The position numbers and the translations under genes are program-made. The notes beneath the pieces were generated by a model. That model saw nothing but the letters and a program-made list of their open reading frames with translations. It made no database searches and was not told the DNA's origin. Below are positions 10,094-18,724 of a stretch of DNA of 64,000 nucleotides, in pieces. The first letter of the stretch is position 1; the number at the start of each line of letters is the position of its first letter. This stretch comes from Bacteroidota bacterium (GTDB lineage: Bacteria > Bacteroidota > Bacteroidia > Chitinophagales > Chitinophagaceae), in contig JACPEA010000002.1 in the NCBI GenBank assembly GCA_016183765.1, forward strand, positions 237,832 through 301,831, written 5' to 3'.

Positions 10094-10121
10094 TAATTAG
10101 CCGTTAATAATTACTAATTAA
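10094..10121. repeat. degenerate AT-rich heptad repeat (TAATTAG CCGTTAA TAATTAC TAATTAA)
   Basis: Four consecutive 7-bp units read directly. Confidence 0.6.
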
Positions 10122-10150
10122 TATTCTGTTTTCCGCAGTAATTTTTTTGT

Positions 10151-10666
10151 ATGATCCAGATCAAATCATTTGAGCCGTCAGACGCAGAACTGATCGCAGG
10201 CATCAGCCGGGAAACTTTTTACGACACGTTTGCCGTTCACAATACCCGGTCAGATATGGATAAGTTCCTTGCTGAACAGTTCAACAAGGAACAACTGATG
10301 AAAGAAGTTTCGGAACCGGGGAATCTATTTTTCCTGGCCTATGCAGATGAGGTTCCTGCCGGTTATCTTTTTCTCAAAGACCGTTCACATCATTTGCTCG
10401 CTTCTTCCGCAGCGGTAGAAATTTCCCGGTTGTATGTACGGAAACCTTTTATTGGCCAAGGGGTGGGAAAACTGCTGATGCAGCAGGCGATCGGTCATGC
10501 CGGCCATTTACAGAAAGATACGGTCTGGCTCGGCGTATGGGAGCACAACCATCCGGCAATAAGGTTCTACACTTCTTTCGGTTACCAGAAATTCGGAGAA
10601 CACGATTTTATCCTGGGAGATGATGTGCAGCGCGACTGGCTGATGCAGCGGCCGGTGAACTTATAA
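10151..10666 (+). CDS. GNAT family N-acetyltransferase
   Basis: 171 aa; EISRLYVRKPFIGQGVGKLLMQQAI acetyl-CoA binding motif. Confidence 0.9.
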   Translation: MIQIKSFEPSDAELIAGISRETFYDTFAVHNTRSDMDKFLAEQFNKEQLMKEVSEPGNLFFLAYADEVPAGYLFLKDRSHHLLASSAAVEISRLYVRKPFIGQGVGKLLMQQAIGHAGHLQKDTVWLGVWEHNHPAIRFYTSFGYQKFGEHDFILGDDVQRDWLMQRPVNL

Positions 10667-11620
10667 GCCGGTGGGCATGACTTTCCAGGGACCGAATTTG
10701 TGCTGTTGTTCACTGATACTATCCGCATAAGGACCAAAGGGATGATCGAAGGGTTTGGTGCTGATATCGGGCCAGTCGTTACGGGTATCTTTTACGGGCC
10801 TGGGTTGCGAGTTCACAAAAGCCGCCACATCCCATGCCTGTTCATCGGTTAACAGGGGCTGGTGATAGTTACATGGATGCGGCATATTATTCTTCACAAA
10901 TCCCGCAAACCTCGACAACCGGAATAAACCCGCTCCCGTATTATAACTGTTCGGCCCCCATAATGGCGGATATTCATAACCTGCCTGTTTGTTGTTCAAC
11001 TGTCCTTCTCCATTGCTGCCATGACAGCGTTGACAGGTGGTAATATACACCACAGACCCTTTTGCCGGATCGGCTGCCCTTGCCAGGAATGGAACTTGCA
11101 TAATGCCAGCCCCCTTTGGACTGGTACCCTTGGGCACATCCTTGCCCAGCCATTGCAGGTAGGCAACAAAAGCCCGTATTTCCCGGCTGCTGCTGTCGAG
11201 AGGCTGTCCGTTCAGACTTCTTTCTATACAATCGTTCACCCTTTTCTCGATGCTTTCTATCTGTCCCGACCTGTCGCGGTATTTGGGATAATTGGCAGCT
11301 ACGGCGCCATAATTGTTGCCCCAGGGTTTGGTGCCTGCATCCAGGTGACAGTTCTGGCAGTTCATGCCATTGCTGATCTGTGTTACACTGCCCTTCGGTC
11401 CCAGGTACTGTGCCGTATTCACGATCAGTTCCCTTCCATAGCGGATGAGAGAATCTTCCGCATCTACCGGTAACTGGTTGGCACCGGCGCCGGTCCAGCA
11501 ATCTGCTTTTCTGGTCATCCTTGTGGCTGGATCAGGTTGGGGCGTCTTCCACCATACGGCCATCATCACAGCTGTGACTATGACTGTAAGAAGCAAGAAC
11601 CATTTATAACGCTGCAACAT
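10661..11620 (-). CDS. diheme c-type cytochrome, thiosulfate dehydrogenase (TsdA)-like
   Basis: Two CXXCH motifs (CQNCH, CQRCH); GRELIVNTAQYLGPKGSV...SNGMNCQNCHLDAGT is TsdA-like. Confidence 0.8.
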   Translation of the reverse strand: MLQRYKWFLLLTVIVTAVMMAVWWKTPQPDPATRMTRKADCWTGAGANQLPVDAEDSLIRYGRELIVNTAQYLGPKGSVTQISNGMNCQNCHLDAGTKPWGNNYGAVAANYPKYRDRSGQIESIEKRVNDCIERSLNGQPLDSSSREIRAFVAYLQWLGKDVPKGTSPKGAGIMQVPFLARAADPAKGSVVYITTCQRCHGSNGEGQLNNKQAGYEYPPLWGPNSYNTGAGLFRLSRFAGFVKNNMPHPCNYHQPLLTDEQAWDVAAFVNSQPRPVKDTRNDWPDISTKPFDHPFGPYADSISEQQHKFGPWKVMPTGL

Positions 11621-11621
11621 C

Positions 11622-12125
11622 TTAATGGGGCAATTTTTCTCTCACCAATCCATACACCCAGGTTCCGGCGATGGCGCTGAACAGTGTGGCCACCACCACT
11701 GTAGCACCTGTTCCGATCTGTGCGAACAGTGGGCCAGGACAAGCTCCCGTCATTGCCCAGCCAAATCCGAACATGAGTCCGCCGATGATCTGGCCTTTGT
11801 TAAAAGGGCGGTCATGCAGGTCGATCTTTTCACCGTAAATGGTTCTGATATCAAATTTCTTGATGATATAAACAGAGAATGCGCCAACGGCCACCGCAGA
11901 ACCGATCACACCGAACATATGAAAACTTTGCAGGCGGAACATTTCCTGTATCCGGAACCAGGAGATCACTTCGGCTTTGGTGAGGATGATGCCGAACAGC
12001 AATCCGGTGGCCAGGTATTTGAGGTTAAACCACCAGGGATGTACCAGTTCACTGCTGTTCACACAGACCGCATCGAGTGAACGGGTTTCAAAATCGGTAT
12101 TGGTCTCATGTATCGGGTTACTCAT
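11622..12125 (-). CDS. YeeE/YedE-like membrane protein, second half (DUF6691-type)
   Basis: 167 aa multi-TM; GFGWAMTGACPGPLFAQIG motif. Confidence 0.8.
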   Translation of the reverse strand: MSNPIHETNTDFETRSLDAVCVNSSELVHPWWFNLKYLATGLLFGIILTKAEVISWFRIQEMFRLQSFHMFGVIGSAVAVGAFSVYIIKKFDIRTIYGEKIDLHDRPFNKGQIIGGLMFGFGWAMTGACPGPLFAQIGTGATVVVATLFSAIAGTWVYGLVREKLPH

Positions 12126-12733
12126 AATTGCAGGATAAAGGGTAAAATAAGATTGGCCATGATAAAACCTCCGGTCATGAAACAGATCGTTGCCACCAGG
12201 GATCCCAACTGCAGGTTGCTCAGTCCCATAATGGAATGACCGGATGTACAGCCACCCGCATACCTCGTTCCAAAACCCACCAGGAAACCACCCACGATCA
12301 TCAGGATGAAACCTTTGAGGGTTGCCAGTGCGGGCCAGTTAAAAAGTTCCATCGGCATCAGGTTGCTGTGGTCGGTGATGCCATATCCCTGTAATTCGGT
12401 CAGCAGTTTTTCATGCACCACGATTGGTTCAGGATTACCCAGGAAAGTAGCGGCCAGGAAACCGCCTCCCAGTACGCCGGTCACGAAGAACAGGTTCCAG
12501 CTTTCTTTTTTCCAGTCGTAATGGAAGAAAGGGATTTTTGCCGGTAAACAGGCTGCACAAAAATGTCTGAGTGACGAGGAAATCCCCAGTGTTTTATTAC
12601 CGATGAGTAACAGGAAAGGTACCATCAGTCCGATCAGGGGGCCTGCCACATACCAGGGCCAGGGCTTTTGTAACCATTCGGGCATAAAGACTATTTGTAA
12701 ATGAGGGTGATTGCGAAGCTGTAATTTATGCAA
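12122..12733 (-). CDS. YeeE/YedE family (thiosulfate/sulfur transporter-like) membrane protein
   Basis: 203 aa multi-TM; GFGTRYAGGCTSGHSIMGLSNLQLGSL motif; overlaps the downstream gene by 4 nt. Confidence 0.85.
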   Translation of the reverse strand: MHKLQLRNHPHLQIVFMPEWLQKPWPWYVAGPLIGLMVPFLLLIGNKTLGISSSLRHFCAACLPAKIPFFHYDWKKESWNLFFVTGVLGGGFLAATFLGNPEPIVVHEKLLTELQGYGITDHSNLMPMELFNWPALATLKGFILMIVGGFLVGFGTRYAGGCTSGHSIMGLSNLQLGSLVATICFMTGGFIMANLILPFILQL

Positions 12734-12800
12734 AAAATTCCGGGTGGCCTTGTATCGTTACTGAACCTGCAGGGCAACGCATCTGATTTTTTTTGGAGCA

Positions 12801-12846
12801 GTCGCTCGGCTCCGCCGAGTGACGCCTATTCCCGGGCTTCCAGCCG
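12801..12846. repeat. REP-like palindromic element (two adjacent hairpins)
   Basis: GTCGCTCGGC-TCC-GCCGAGTGAC stem (10 bp, one G-T) followed by GGGCTTCCAGCC. Confidence 0.55.
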
Positions 12847-13061
12847 AAAAGTCTCGAAGCTACCATAACAGTTACCTACAGGACAAACACATCTACATTA
12901 TTTCTGCATTCTGAAAGGCATACCCAGTGAAAATCTGAAAAAAATCTTTTACCGTATGGAAAGCAGGATTCATTTCAATCAATCATCTATGGTTAAATAG
13001 CAAAAAATGTTCGGGAAGTTCAGACGCGCTTGCCCTGACTGCTACTGTGCGCAGAAACCTG

Positions 13062-13856
13062 TTATTTCAGTACAAGTTCATGCAGGAAGATATAGATCCC
13101 CATGACCAGTACGAACCAGCCGAACCATTTTTTCAGTTTTTCACCCGGAAGGTCCTGGCCCAGTCTGCGCCCGATAAAAGTGCCGGTGATGGCAATGGCG
13201 GTAATGGGTAAGAGTAACCGCCAGTCGAATACCTGGTGAAACAGATCGCCGGCAAAACCGAATAAGGAATTCATGGCGATGATCAGCAGGGAAGTGCCGA
13301 TGGCTTCTTTCATGGACAGATGGAAAGAGAAGATCAGAACCGGTATGATGATAAAACCACCGCCCGCGCCCAGTAAGCCCGTCAGTATACCCACCTGCAC
13401 ACCTTTGATCAGTGCTTTGGGCAGATGAATGGGCTGGTTCTTTTCTTCATCCGACAGTACCGGTTGTTTCCGGATCATGTTCAAAGCGGCAATGATCATG
13501 ATCACCGCGAACAGCAACATGGTGGCCAGGGATTTGGTGAGGGTGATGAAACCCATATCCAGCAGGTGTTCGGGAATCACCGGTATCAGGAATTTCCGGA
13601 TCAGTACCACTGTCAGGATGGATGTGATACCGAAATAAAAAGCGGCCCGGGTATTGATATTTCCCCTGCGATAATTCTTATAGGCGCCGGCCAGGCTGCT
13701 GCAGCCTACAATGAACAGCGAATATCCGGTAGCAAGGGTGGGCGGGATCTGGAACAGGTAAACCAGTACGGGAATCGTAAGAATAGAACCACCACCACCA
13801 ATCAATCCAAGAGACAGGCCTATCAGCAAAGCGGCCAGGTAGCCTGCAATTTCCAT
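13062..13856 (-). CDS. TauE/SafE family sulfite exporter-like permease
   Basis: Multi-TM; LIGLSLGLIGGGGSILTIPVLVYL and GLLGAGGGFIIIPVL repeats; start taken at MEIAGYL, the ORF extends upstream to 13901. Confidence 0.85.
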   Translation of the reverse strand: MEIAGYLAALLIGLSLGLIGGGGSILTIPVLVYLFQIPPTLATGYSLFIVGCSSLAGAYKNYRRGNINTRAAFYFGITSILTVVLIRKFLIPVIPEHLLDMGFITLTKSLATMLLFAVIMIIAALNMIRKQPVLSDEEKNQPIHLPKALIKGVQVGILTGLLGAGGGFIIIPVLIFSFHLSMKEAIGTSLLIIAMNSLFGFAGDLFHQVFDWRLLLPITAIAITGTFIGRRLGQDLPGEKLKKWFGWFVLVMGIYIFLHELVLK

Positions 13857-13930
13857 GTACTTGTTATTAAGCAGCAAAGATGCTGAATATTCATCCAGCA
13901 ACGGTGGATGAAAGAAAATTTATTGAGTGG

Positions 13931-14263
13931 TTATGCAGTGACCTGTTCCGCCAGTTCATCCATGGTAATGGCCATATGACTTTCATCGTACAAACATTCC
14001 CCATTCCGGATCACCAATGCCTGCGGCGATTCGTGGTGTACGTGAAACAGTTCAGCGACCTGGTTCGAAAGCGACCGGTATGCCAACAGGTCCAGGTAAT
14101 AGAAATCCGTATTGGCAGGTGCTTCAGACCGCTCCAGGCGGTTCAACACCATACTGCTGGTACTACAACGGGTACTGTGTTTGAAAATGACCTGTGGGGT
14201 AGTAAACGATTTTTCCTTGATCAGCTGTAGCTGGTCTTCTGAGGTTAGCGGGATCCAGTTCAT
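13931..14263 (-). CDS. YtxJ-like (bacillithiol system redox-active) protein
   Basis: 110 aa; FKHSTRCSTSSMVLNRLE and ESPQALVIRNGECLYDESH typical of the YtxJ/DUF2847 family. Confidence 0.85.
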   Translation of the reverse strand: MNWIPLTSEDQLQLIKEKSFTTPQVIFKHSTRCSTSSMVLNRLERSEAPANTDFYYLDLLAYRSLSNQVAELFHVHHESPQALVIRNGECLYDESHMAITMDELAEQVTA

Positions 14264-14309
14264 GTAATTGCTTTCGGGTATAACAACAAAGGGGTATCAA
14301 ATGTTCAGC

Positions 14310-14429
14310 CTACCATTGCCTGAAATACTTGGGATTGGTTGTTGGACAACCTTTGCGGCTGGGTGCGCAGGAGCTGAAGATGACCGCAGCCACTAAAAAG
14401 GTGAGACAGACAAGTACAATCTTTTTCAT
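14310..14429 (-). CDS. small 39-aa lipoprotein, not in the supplied ORF track
   Basis: MKKIVLVCLTFLVAAVIFSSCAPSRKGCPTTNPKYFRQW*; signal peptide plus lipobox SSC. Confidence 0.65.
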   Translation of the reverse strand: MKKIVLVCLTFLVAAVIFSSCAPSRKGCPTTNPKYFRQW

Positions 14430-14557
14430 GCTTGGTATTTAAATAAGAGTTTAGGCTGTATTTTGCAATCAGGTCAAAGATAAACTTTCAGATGTAAACG
14501 TTGCTTATATCGCGTTCTCATTTTGTTAATTTACCAACCGGAACTAAATAATAACGT

Positions 14558-15916
14558 ATGCGGGTTCATTTTATTTCAATAGGGGGTAGCGTCATGCACC
14601 AATTGGCCATTGCTTTACACAGAAAAGGCTACCAGGTAACAGGAACAGACGATGAGATCTTCGAGCCTGCAAAGGGTAACTTGGCCGCAGAGGGTTTGTT
14701 GCCTGCACTGGTTGGCTGGCAACCTGCATTGATTACCAAGGATATAGATGCGGTGATCCTGGGCATGCATGCCAAAAGTGACAATCCGGAACTGGCCCGG
14801 GCACAGGAACTCGGACTGAAGATCTATTCCTTCCCCGAATATATTTACCACGAAAGCCGCCGGAAAAAGCGCGTGGTAGTGGGAGGCAGCCATGGCAAAA
14901 CCACCACCACCAGCATGATCATGCACGTACTGAAGCAGCTGGGGCAGGATTTTGACTACCTGGTAGGGGCCAGGCTGAAAGGCTTCGACCAGTCGGTCAG
15001 CATTACCGATGCACCGGTCATCGTTTGCGAGGGAGACGAATATCCCGCCAGCACCCTGGAAAAAAAGCCCAAGTTCCATTTCCTGTATCCACATGTGGCC
15101 ATCCTCACGGGTATTGCCTGGGACCATATCAATGTATTTCCCACTTTTGAATTTTACCTGGAGCAGTTCGTGATCTTTATCCGCAAGATCGAGGAAGGCG
15201 GTCTGCTCATCTACAACGAATCCGATCCCGTATTGCGGAAACTGGTGGAAGAGAACCGCAGGGAAGATATCCGTTACCAGCCTTACGCGGTTCCGGAACA
15301 TACTATTGTCAAGGGGCAGACATCCGTTACCATAGAAGCTGTTACCGGTACCCTGAAAGTATTTGGTGACCATAACCTCATGAACTTGGCCGCTGCTTAT
15401 TACGCCTGCCGGGAACTGGGCATAACGGCTGGTGCCTTTGTACAGGCGATCTCCGGTTTTACCGGTGCCTCCAAACGCCTGGAATTGCTGGCATATAGTC
15501 CCACCACGAATGTGTACCGCGATTTTGCGCATGCACCCAGTAAGGTAAAAGCCACCATCGAAGCGGTTAAACAGCAGTATCCTGACCGCAAACTGGTGGC
15601 TGTGCTGGAACTGCATACTTACAGCAGCCTGAACGAGCAGTTCATGCAGGAGTACCAAGGCGCTATGGACAAGGCCGATGAAGCTGTGGTATTCTATTCA
15701 CAGCATGCACTGGAACTGAAACGTATGCCCCACCTGCCCGCCGAAAAAGTGATCGCCGGTTTTGGCAAAAAAGGCCTGCTGGTGATGACCCATAGGGAAG
15801 AACTGCAGGATTGGCTTCAGAAACAGACATTTGAGAACAGCAACCTTGTTTTAATGAGTAGTGGTAATTATGATGGCATAGATATGCTTACTTTTGCCCG
15901 GCAGATCACCCAATAA
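14558..15916 (+). CDS. mpl: UDP-N-acetylmuramate:L-alanyl-gamma-D-glutamyl-meso-diaminopimelate ligase
   Basis: 452 aa Mur ligase; GGSHGKTTTTSM P-loop, GTDDEIFEPAKGNL, RDFAHAPSKVKATIEAV. Confidence 0.9.
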   Translation: MRVHFISIGGSVMHQLAIALHRKGYQVTGTDDEIFEPAKGNLAAEGLLPALVGWQPALITKDIDAVILGMHAKSDNPELARAQELGLKIYSFPEYIYHESRRKKRVVVGGSHGKTTTTSMIMHVLKQLGQDFDYLVGARLKGFDQSVSITDAPVIVCEGDEYPASTLEKKPKFHFLYPHVAILTGIAWDHINVFPTFEFYLEQFVIFIRKIEEGGLLIYNESDPVLRKLVEENRREDIRYQPYAVPEHTIVKGQTSVTIEAVTGTLKVFGDHNLMNLAAAYYACRELGITAGAFVQAISGFTGASKRLELLAYSPTTNVYRDFAHAPSKVKATIEAVKQQYPDRKLVAVLELHTYSSLNEQFMQEYQGAMDKADEAVVFYSQHALELKRMPHLPAEKVIAGFGKKGLLVMTHREELQDWLQKQTFENSNLVLMSSGNYDGIDMLTFARQITQ

Positions 15917-15934
15917 AAGAACTGTACCCTGCTA

Positions 15935-16705
15935 ATGAAATTGCAATTAACCCGCCCGATCGCTTTTGTTGATCTGGAAACCACCGGTGTCAACATCAGT
16001 ACCGACCGTATCGTAGAGATCGCGATTGTCAAGATCTTACCCGATGGCAGCCGCCAGGTAAAGCGTAAACTGATCAATCCTGAAATGCCGATCCCACAGG
16101 CATCAAGCGATATACATGGTATTACGGATGAGATGGTGAAAGACGCGCCCACATTCAAACAGGCAGCCAATGAATTGAAACAGTTCATTGAGAGTTGCGA
16201 CCTGGGCGGGTATAACAGCAACCGTTTCGACATTCCCATGCTGATCGAGGAGTTCCTGCGTATCGGGATGGATTTTAATATCGATGGCCGTAAGCTGGTG
16301 GATGTGCAGAAAGTATTTCACATGATGGAACAGCGCACTTTGAGCGCCGCCTATAAGTTCTATTGCCAGAAAAACCTCGACGGCGCCCACAGTGCCGAAG
16401 TGGATGCAGTAGCTACCTGGGAAGTGCTGGAAGCGCAGGTGGAGCGTTATCCCCAGATCGGTAATACCGTGGAAAGTATCGTGAAGTTCACCGGTGAAGA
16501 TGATATCGTTGATTTTGCCCGCAGGTTCATCAAAGACAAGGGCGTGGAAATATTCAATTTCGGAAAACACAAGGGCAAACCCGTGGTGCAGGTGTTGAAG
16601 GAAGAACCCCAGTATTACGACTGGATGATGAAGGGTGACTTTGCCATGAACACCAAGCAGAAACTCACTGAAATACTGAACCGTACCCTGCTTAAGAAAC
16701 CCTGA
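15935..16705 (+). CDS. 3'-5' exonuclease, DnaQ/PolIII epsilon-like
   Basis: FVDLETTGVNISTDRIVEIAI ExoI motif; HSAEVDAVATWEV ExoIII; C-terminal KHKGKPV segment. Confidence 0.9.
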   Translation: MKLQLTRPIAFVDLETTGVNISTDRIVEIAIVKILPDGSRQVKRKLINPEMPIPQASSDIHGITDEMVKDAPTFKQAANELKQFIESCDLGGYNSNRFDIPMLIEEFLRIGMDFNIDGRKLVDVQKVFHMMEQRTLSAAYKFYCQKNLDGAHSAEVDAVATWEVLEAQVERYPQIGNTVESIVKFTGEDDIVDFARRFIKDKGVEIFNFGKHKGKPVVQVLKEEPQYYDWMMKGDFAMNTKQKLTEILNRTLLKKP

Positions 16706-16789
16706 TAAAAAATAGCAATTTCTTATAATATTTTTCTTACCTGAAAACGATCTTAATTGTAATTTAGCCTTTCACCCATACCCCCCTAC

Positions 16790-17536
16790 CTGGAAAAAAT
16801 TGTAATCATACCTACGTATAATGAGAAGGAGAATATTTCCGCTATCATAACGGCCGTTTTCAATCTTGGCCAGGGGTATCATGTTTTGGTGATTGACGAC
16901 GGTTCTCCTGATGGTACGGCCAACATAGTACGTGATCTGATGAGCAGCTATCCCGGTCAGTTGTTCCTGGAGGAAAGAAAGGGCAAGCTGGGTTTGGGTA
17001 CTGCTTATATCCATGGATTCAAGTGGAGCCTCGCCCGGGGGTATACCTATATTTTTGAGATGGATGCCGATTTTTCGCACAATCCAGCCGACCTGGAAAG
17101 GCTTTATCATGCCTGCAAACAGGAGGGGGCCGATCTCGCTGTTGGCAGTCGCTATGTGCCTGGTGGTAAAACGGAGAACTGGCCCTGGGACAGGCAACTG
17201 TATTCACGCGGCGGCGCTTTGTACACCAGGATCCTGACCTGGATGCCGGTAAATGATCCTACGGCCGGTTTTGTGTGTTACTCGAGAAAAGTACTGGAAG
17301 CGATCAATTTTGATATGATCCAGTTTGTAGGATATGCTTTCCAGATCGAGATGAAATTTGCCGCCTGGAAACTGGGCTTCAAAATTAAGGAAGTGCCCAT
17401 CACATTTGTTGACCGTAAGATCGGTGTCAGCAAAATGAGTAAAGGCATCATCAAAGAAGGGGTATTGGGTGTACTCCGCATCCAGTTGAAAAGTCTCTTC
17501 AGCAGTAATTACCGCAAGCAACTGAAGAACGCATAG
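16790..17536 (+). CDS. polyprenol-phosphate mannosyltransferase-like GT2 (Dpm1-like)
   Basis: Homologous frame begins LEKIVIIPTYNEKENIS at CTG 16790; VIDDGSPDGT, EMDADFSHNP. The track start at 16886 (TTG) would remove the GT-A N-terminus. Confidence 0.85.
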   Translation: MEKIVIIPTYNEKENISAIITAVFNLGQGYHVLVIDDGSPDGTANIVRDLMSSYPGQLFLEERKGKLGLGTAYIHGFKWSLARGYTYIFEMDADFSHNPADLERLYHACKQEGADLAVGSRYVPGGKTENWPWDRQLYSRGGALYTRILTWMPVNDPTAGFVCYSRKVLEAINFDMIQFVGYAFQIEMKFAAWKLGFKIKEVPITFVDRKIGVSKMSKGIIKEGVLGVLRIQLKSLFSSNYRKQLKNA

Positions 17537-17633
17537 TCGTATTTCCTGTTCTCACTCTTGTTCCCCGATAATTTATGGACAGTGATCCTTAGGGGTTGTG
17601 TTTCTGTCCGCGAATATTTGTTTTCTTTGACCT

Positions 17634-18518
17634 ATGAAGCAGGCGCTGATCAAATTACACCTGGCCGTATTCCTGGCAGGCTTTACCGGTATTCTTGGTA
17701 AACTGATAGGTTTGAATGAGGGCCTGCTGGTCTGGTACCGGATCGCCATCACCGTAATTACTTTGTATGCCTGGCTTAGGTACAGGAAACAATTGGGTAC
17801 GGTTTCTCCCGGAGCCGTTTGGCGTTTGATGGGGGTAGGAAGCCTGATCGCGTTACACTGGGTATTTTTTTACGGCAGCATCAAAATGGCCAATGTATCC
17901 ATCGGGCTGGTCTGTTTTGCGTCTGTCGGTTTTTTCACTGCTTTGCTGGAGCCCCTATTCACCACCAAAAAGATCAGCCGGGCTGAGATAGGGTTGGGTT
18001 TATTGAGCTTGCTGGGTATCTACCTGATCTTTCATTTTGATATGCGTTACCGCACGGGCATATTGGTAGGACTGGTATCGGCCATCCTTGCCGCTTTATT
18101 CTCGGTGCTGAATAAACGTTATGTGACCGTTACCGATTCCAAAACCATGATGCTGTATGAACTGAGTGGCGGGTTACTGCTACTTACCCTGGGCATGCCA
18201 CTGTACCTACTTTATTTTCCACCTGCCTATATACTTCCCACGGCCGGTGACTGGCTCTGGCTCCTGATCCTTAGCTGGCTTTGTACCGTGCTGGCGATGG
18301 ACCTGATGCTGCAATCCCTCAAAAAAGTATCCGCCTTCACCCAGAACCTCAGCCTGAACCTGGAGCCTGTGTATGGTATCCTGATGGCTTTCTTTTTATT
18401 CCACGAAAATGCATCCCTGTCGCCCTCTTTTTATCCCGGCGTGGCACTGATTGCCCTGTCGGTGGTGCTGCAAATGCTGCGGGTGGTGAGGAAATGGGGC
18501 GTGAATCGTGAATCGTGA
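17634..18518 (+). CDS. EamA/DMT family transporter
   Basis: 294 aa, ~10 TM helices, duplicated EamA architecture. Confidence 0.88.
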   Translation: MKQALIKLHLAVFLAGFTGILGKLIGLNEGLLVWYRIAITVITLYAWLRYRKQLGTVSPGAVWRLMGVGSLIALHWVFFYGSIKMANVSIGLVCFASVGFFTALLEPLFTTKKISRAEIGLGLLSLLGIYLIFHFDMRYRTGILVGLVSAILAALFSVLNKRYVTVTDSKTMMLYELSGGLLLLTLGMPLYLLYFPPAYILPTAGDWLWLLILSWLCTVLAMDLMLQSLKKVSAFTQNLSLNLEPVYGILMAFFLFHENASLSPSFYPGVALIALSVVLQMLRVVRKWGVNRES

Positions 18519-18646
18519 GTAGTGAGTGGTGAGTAGGGAGTGGTGAATGGTCAATAGGACATAACCCGCAGGCCGCTGCCCATACAACACATTTCACTCC
18601 CTACTCCCTACTCACCACTCACTACTCACCATTCACCATTTCACCG
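18501..18646. repeat. heptad-repeat inverted element (long hairpin)
   Basis: GTGAGTAGTGAGTGGTGAGTAGGGAGT (18515-18541) is perfectly complementary to 18603-18629; 7-bp period units on both arms. Confidence 0.85.
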
Positions 18647-18724
18647 GTTCCCATCCCTGTTCATCCAAATCTCCCCGTTCGTTTCCATTGTTTGGTTATC
18701 TTCGGAACTATACAAAACACTGAT

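Noticed and set aside
14615-15658. 347-aa minus-strand ORF
   Set aside because: Antisense to mpl, no recognisable domain
16886-17536. Track start (TTG 16886) for the glycosyltransferase
   Set aside because: Would remove the conserved IVIIPTYNEKENI segment; replaced by CTG 16790
18501-18646. CRISPR array interpretation of the heptad element
   Set aside because: Unit is 7 bp with no unique spacers and arms are inverted; no cas genes in the window
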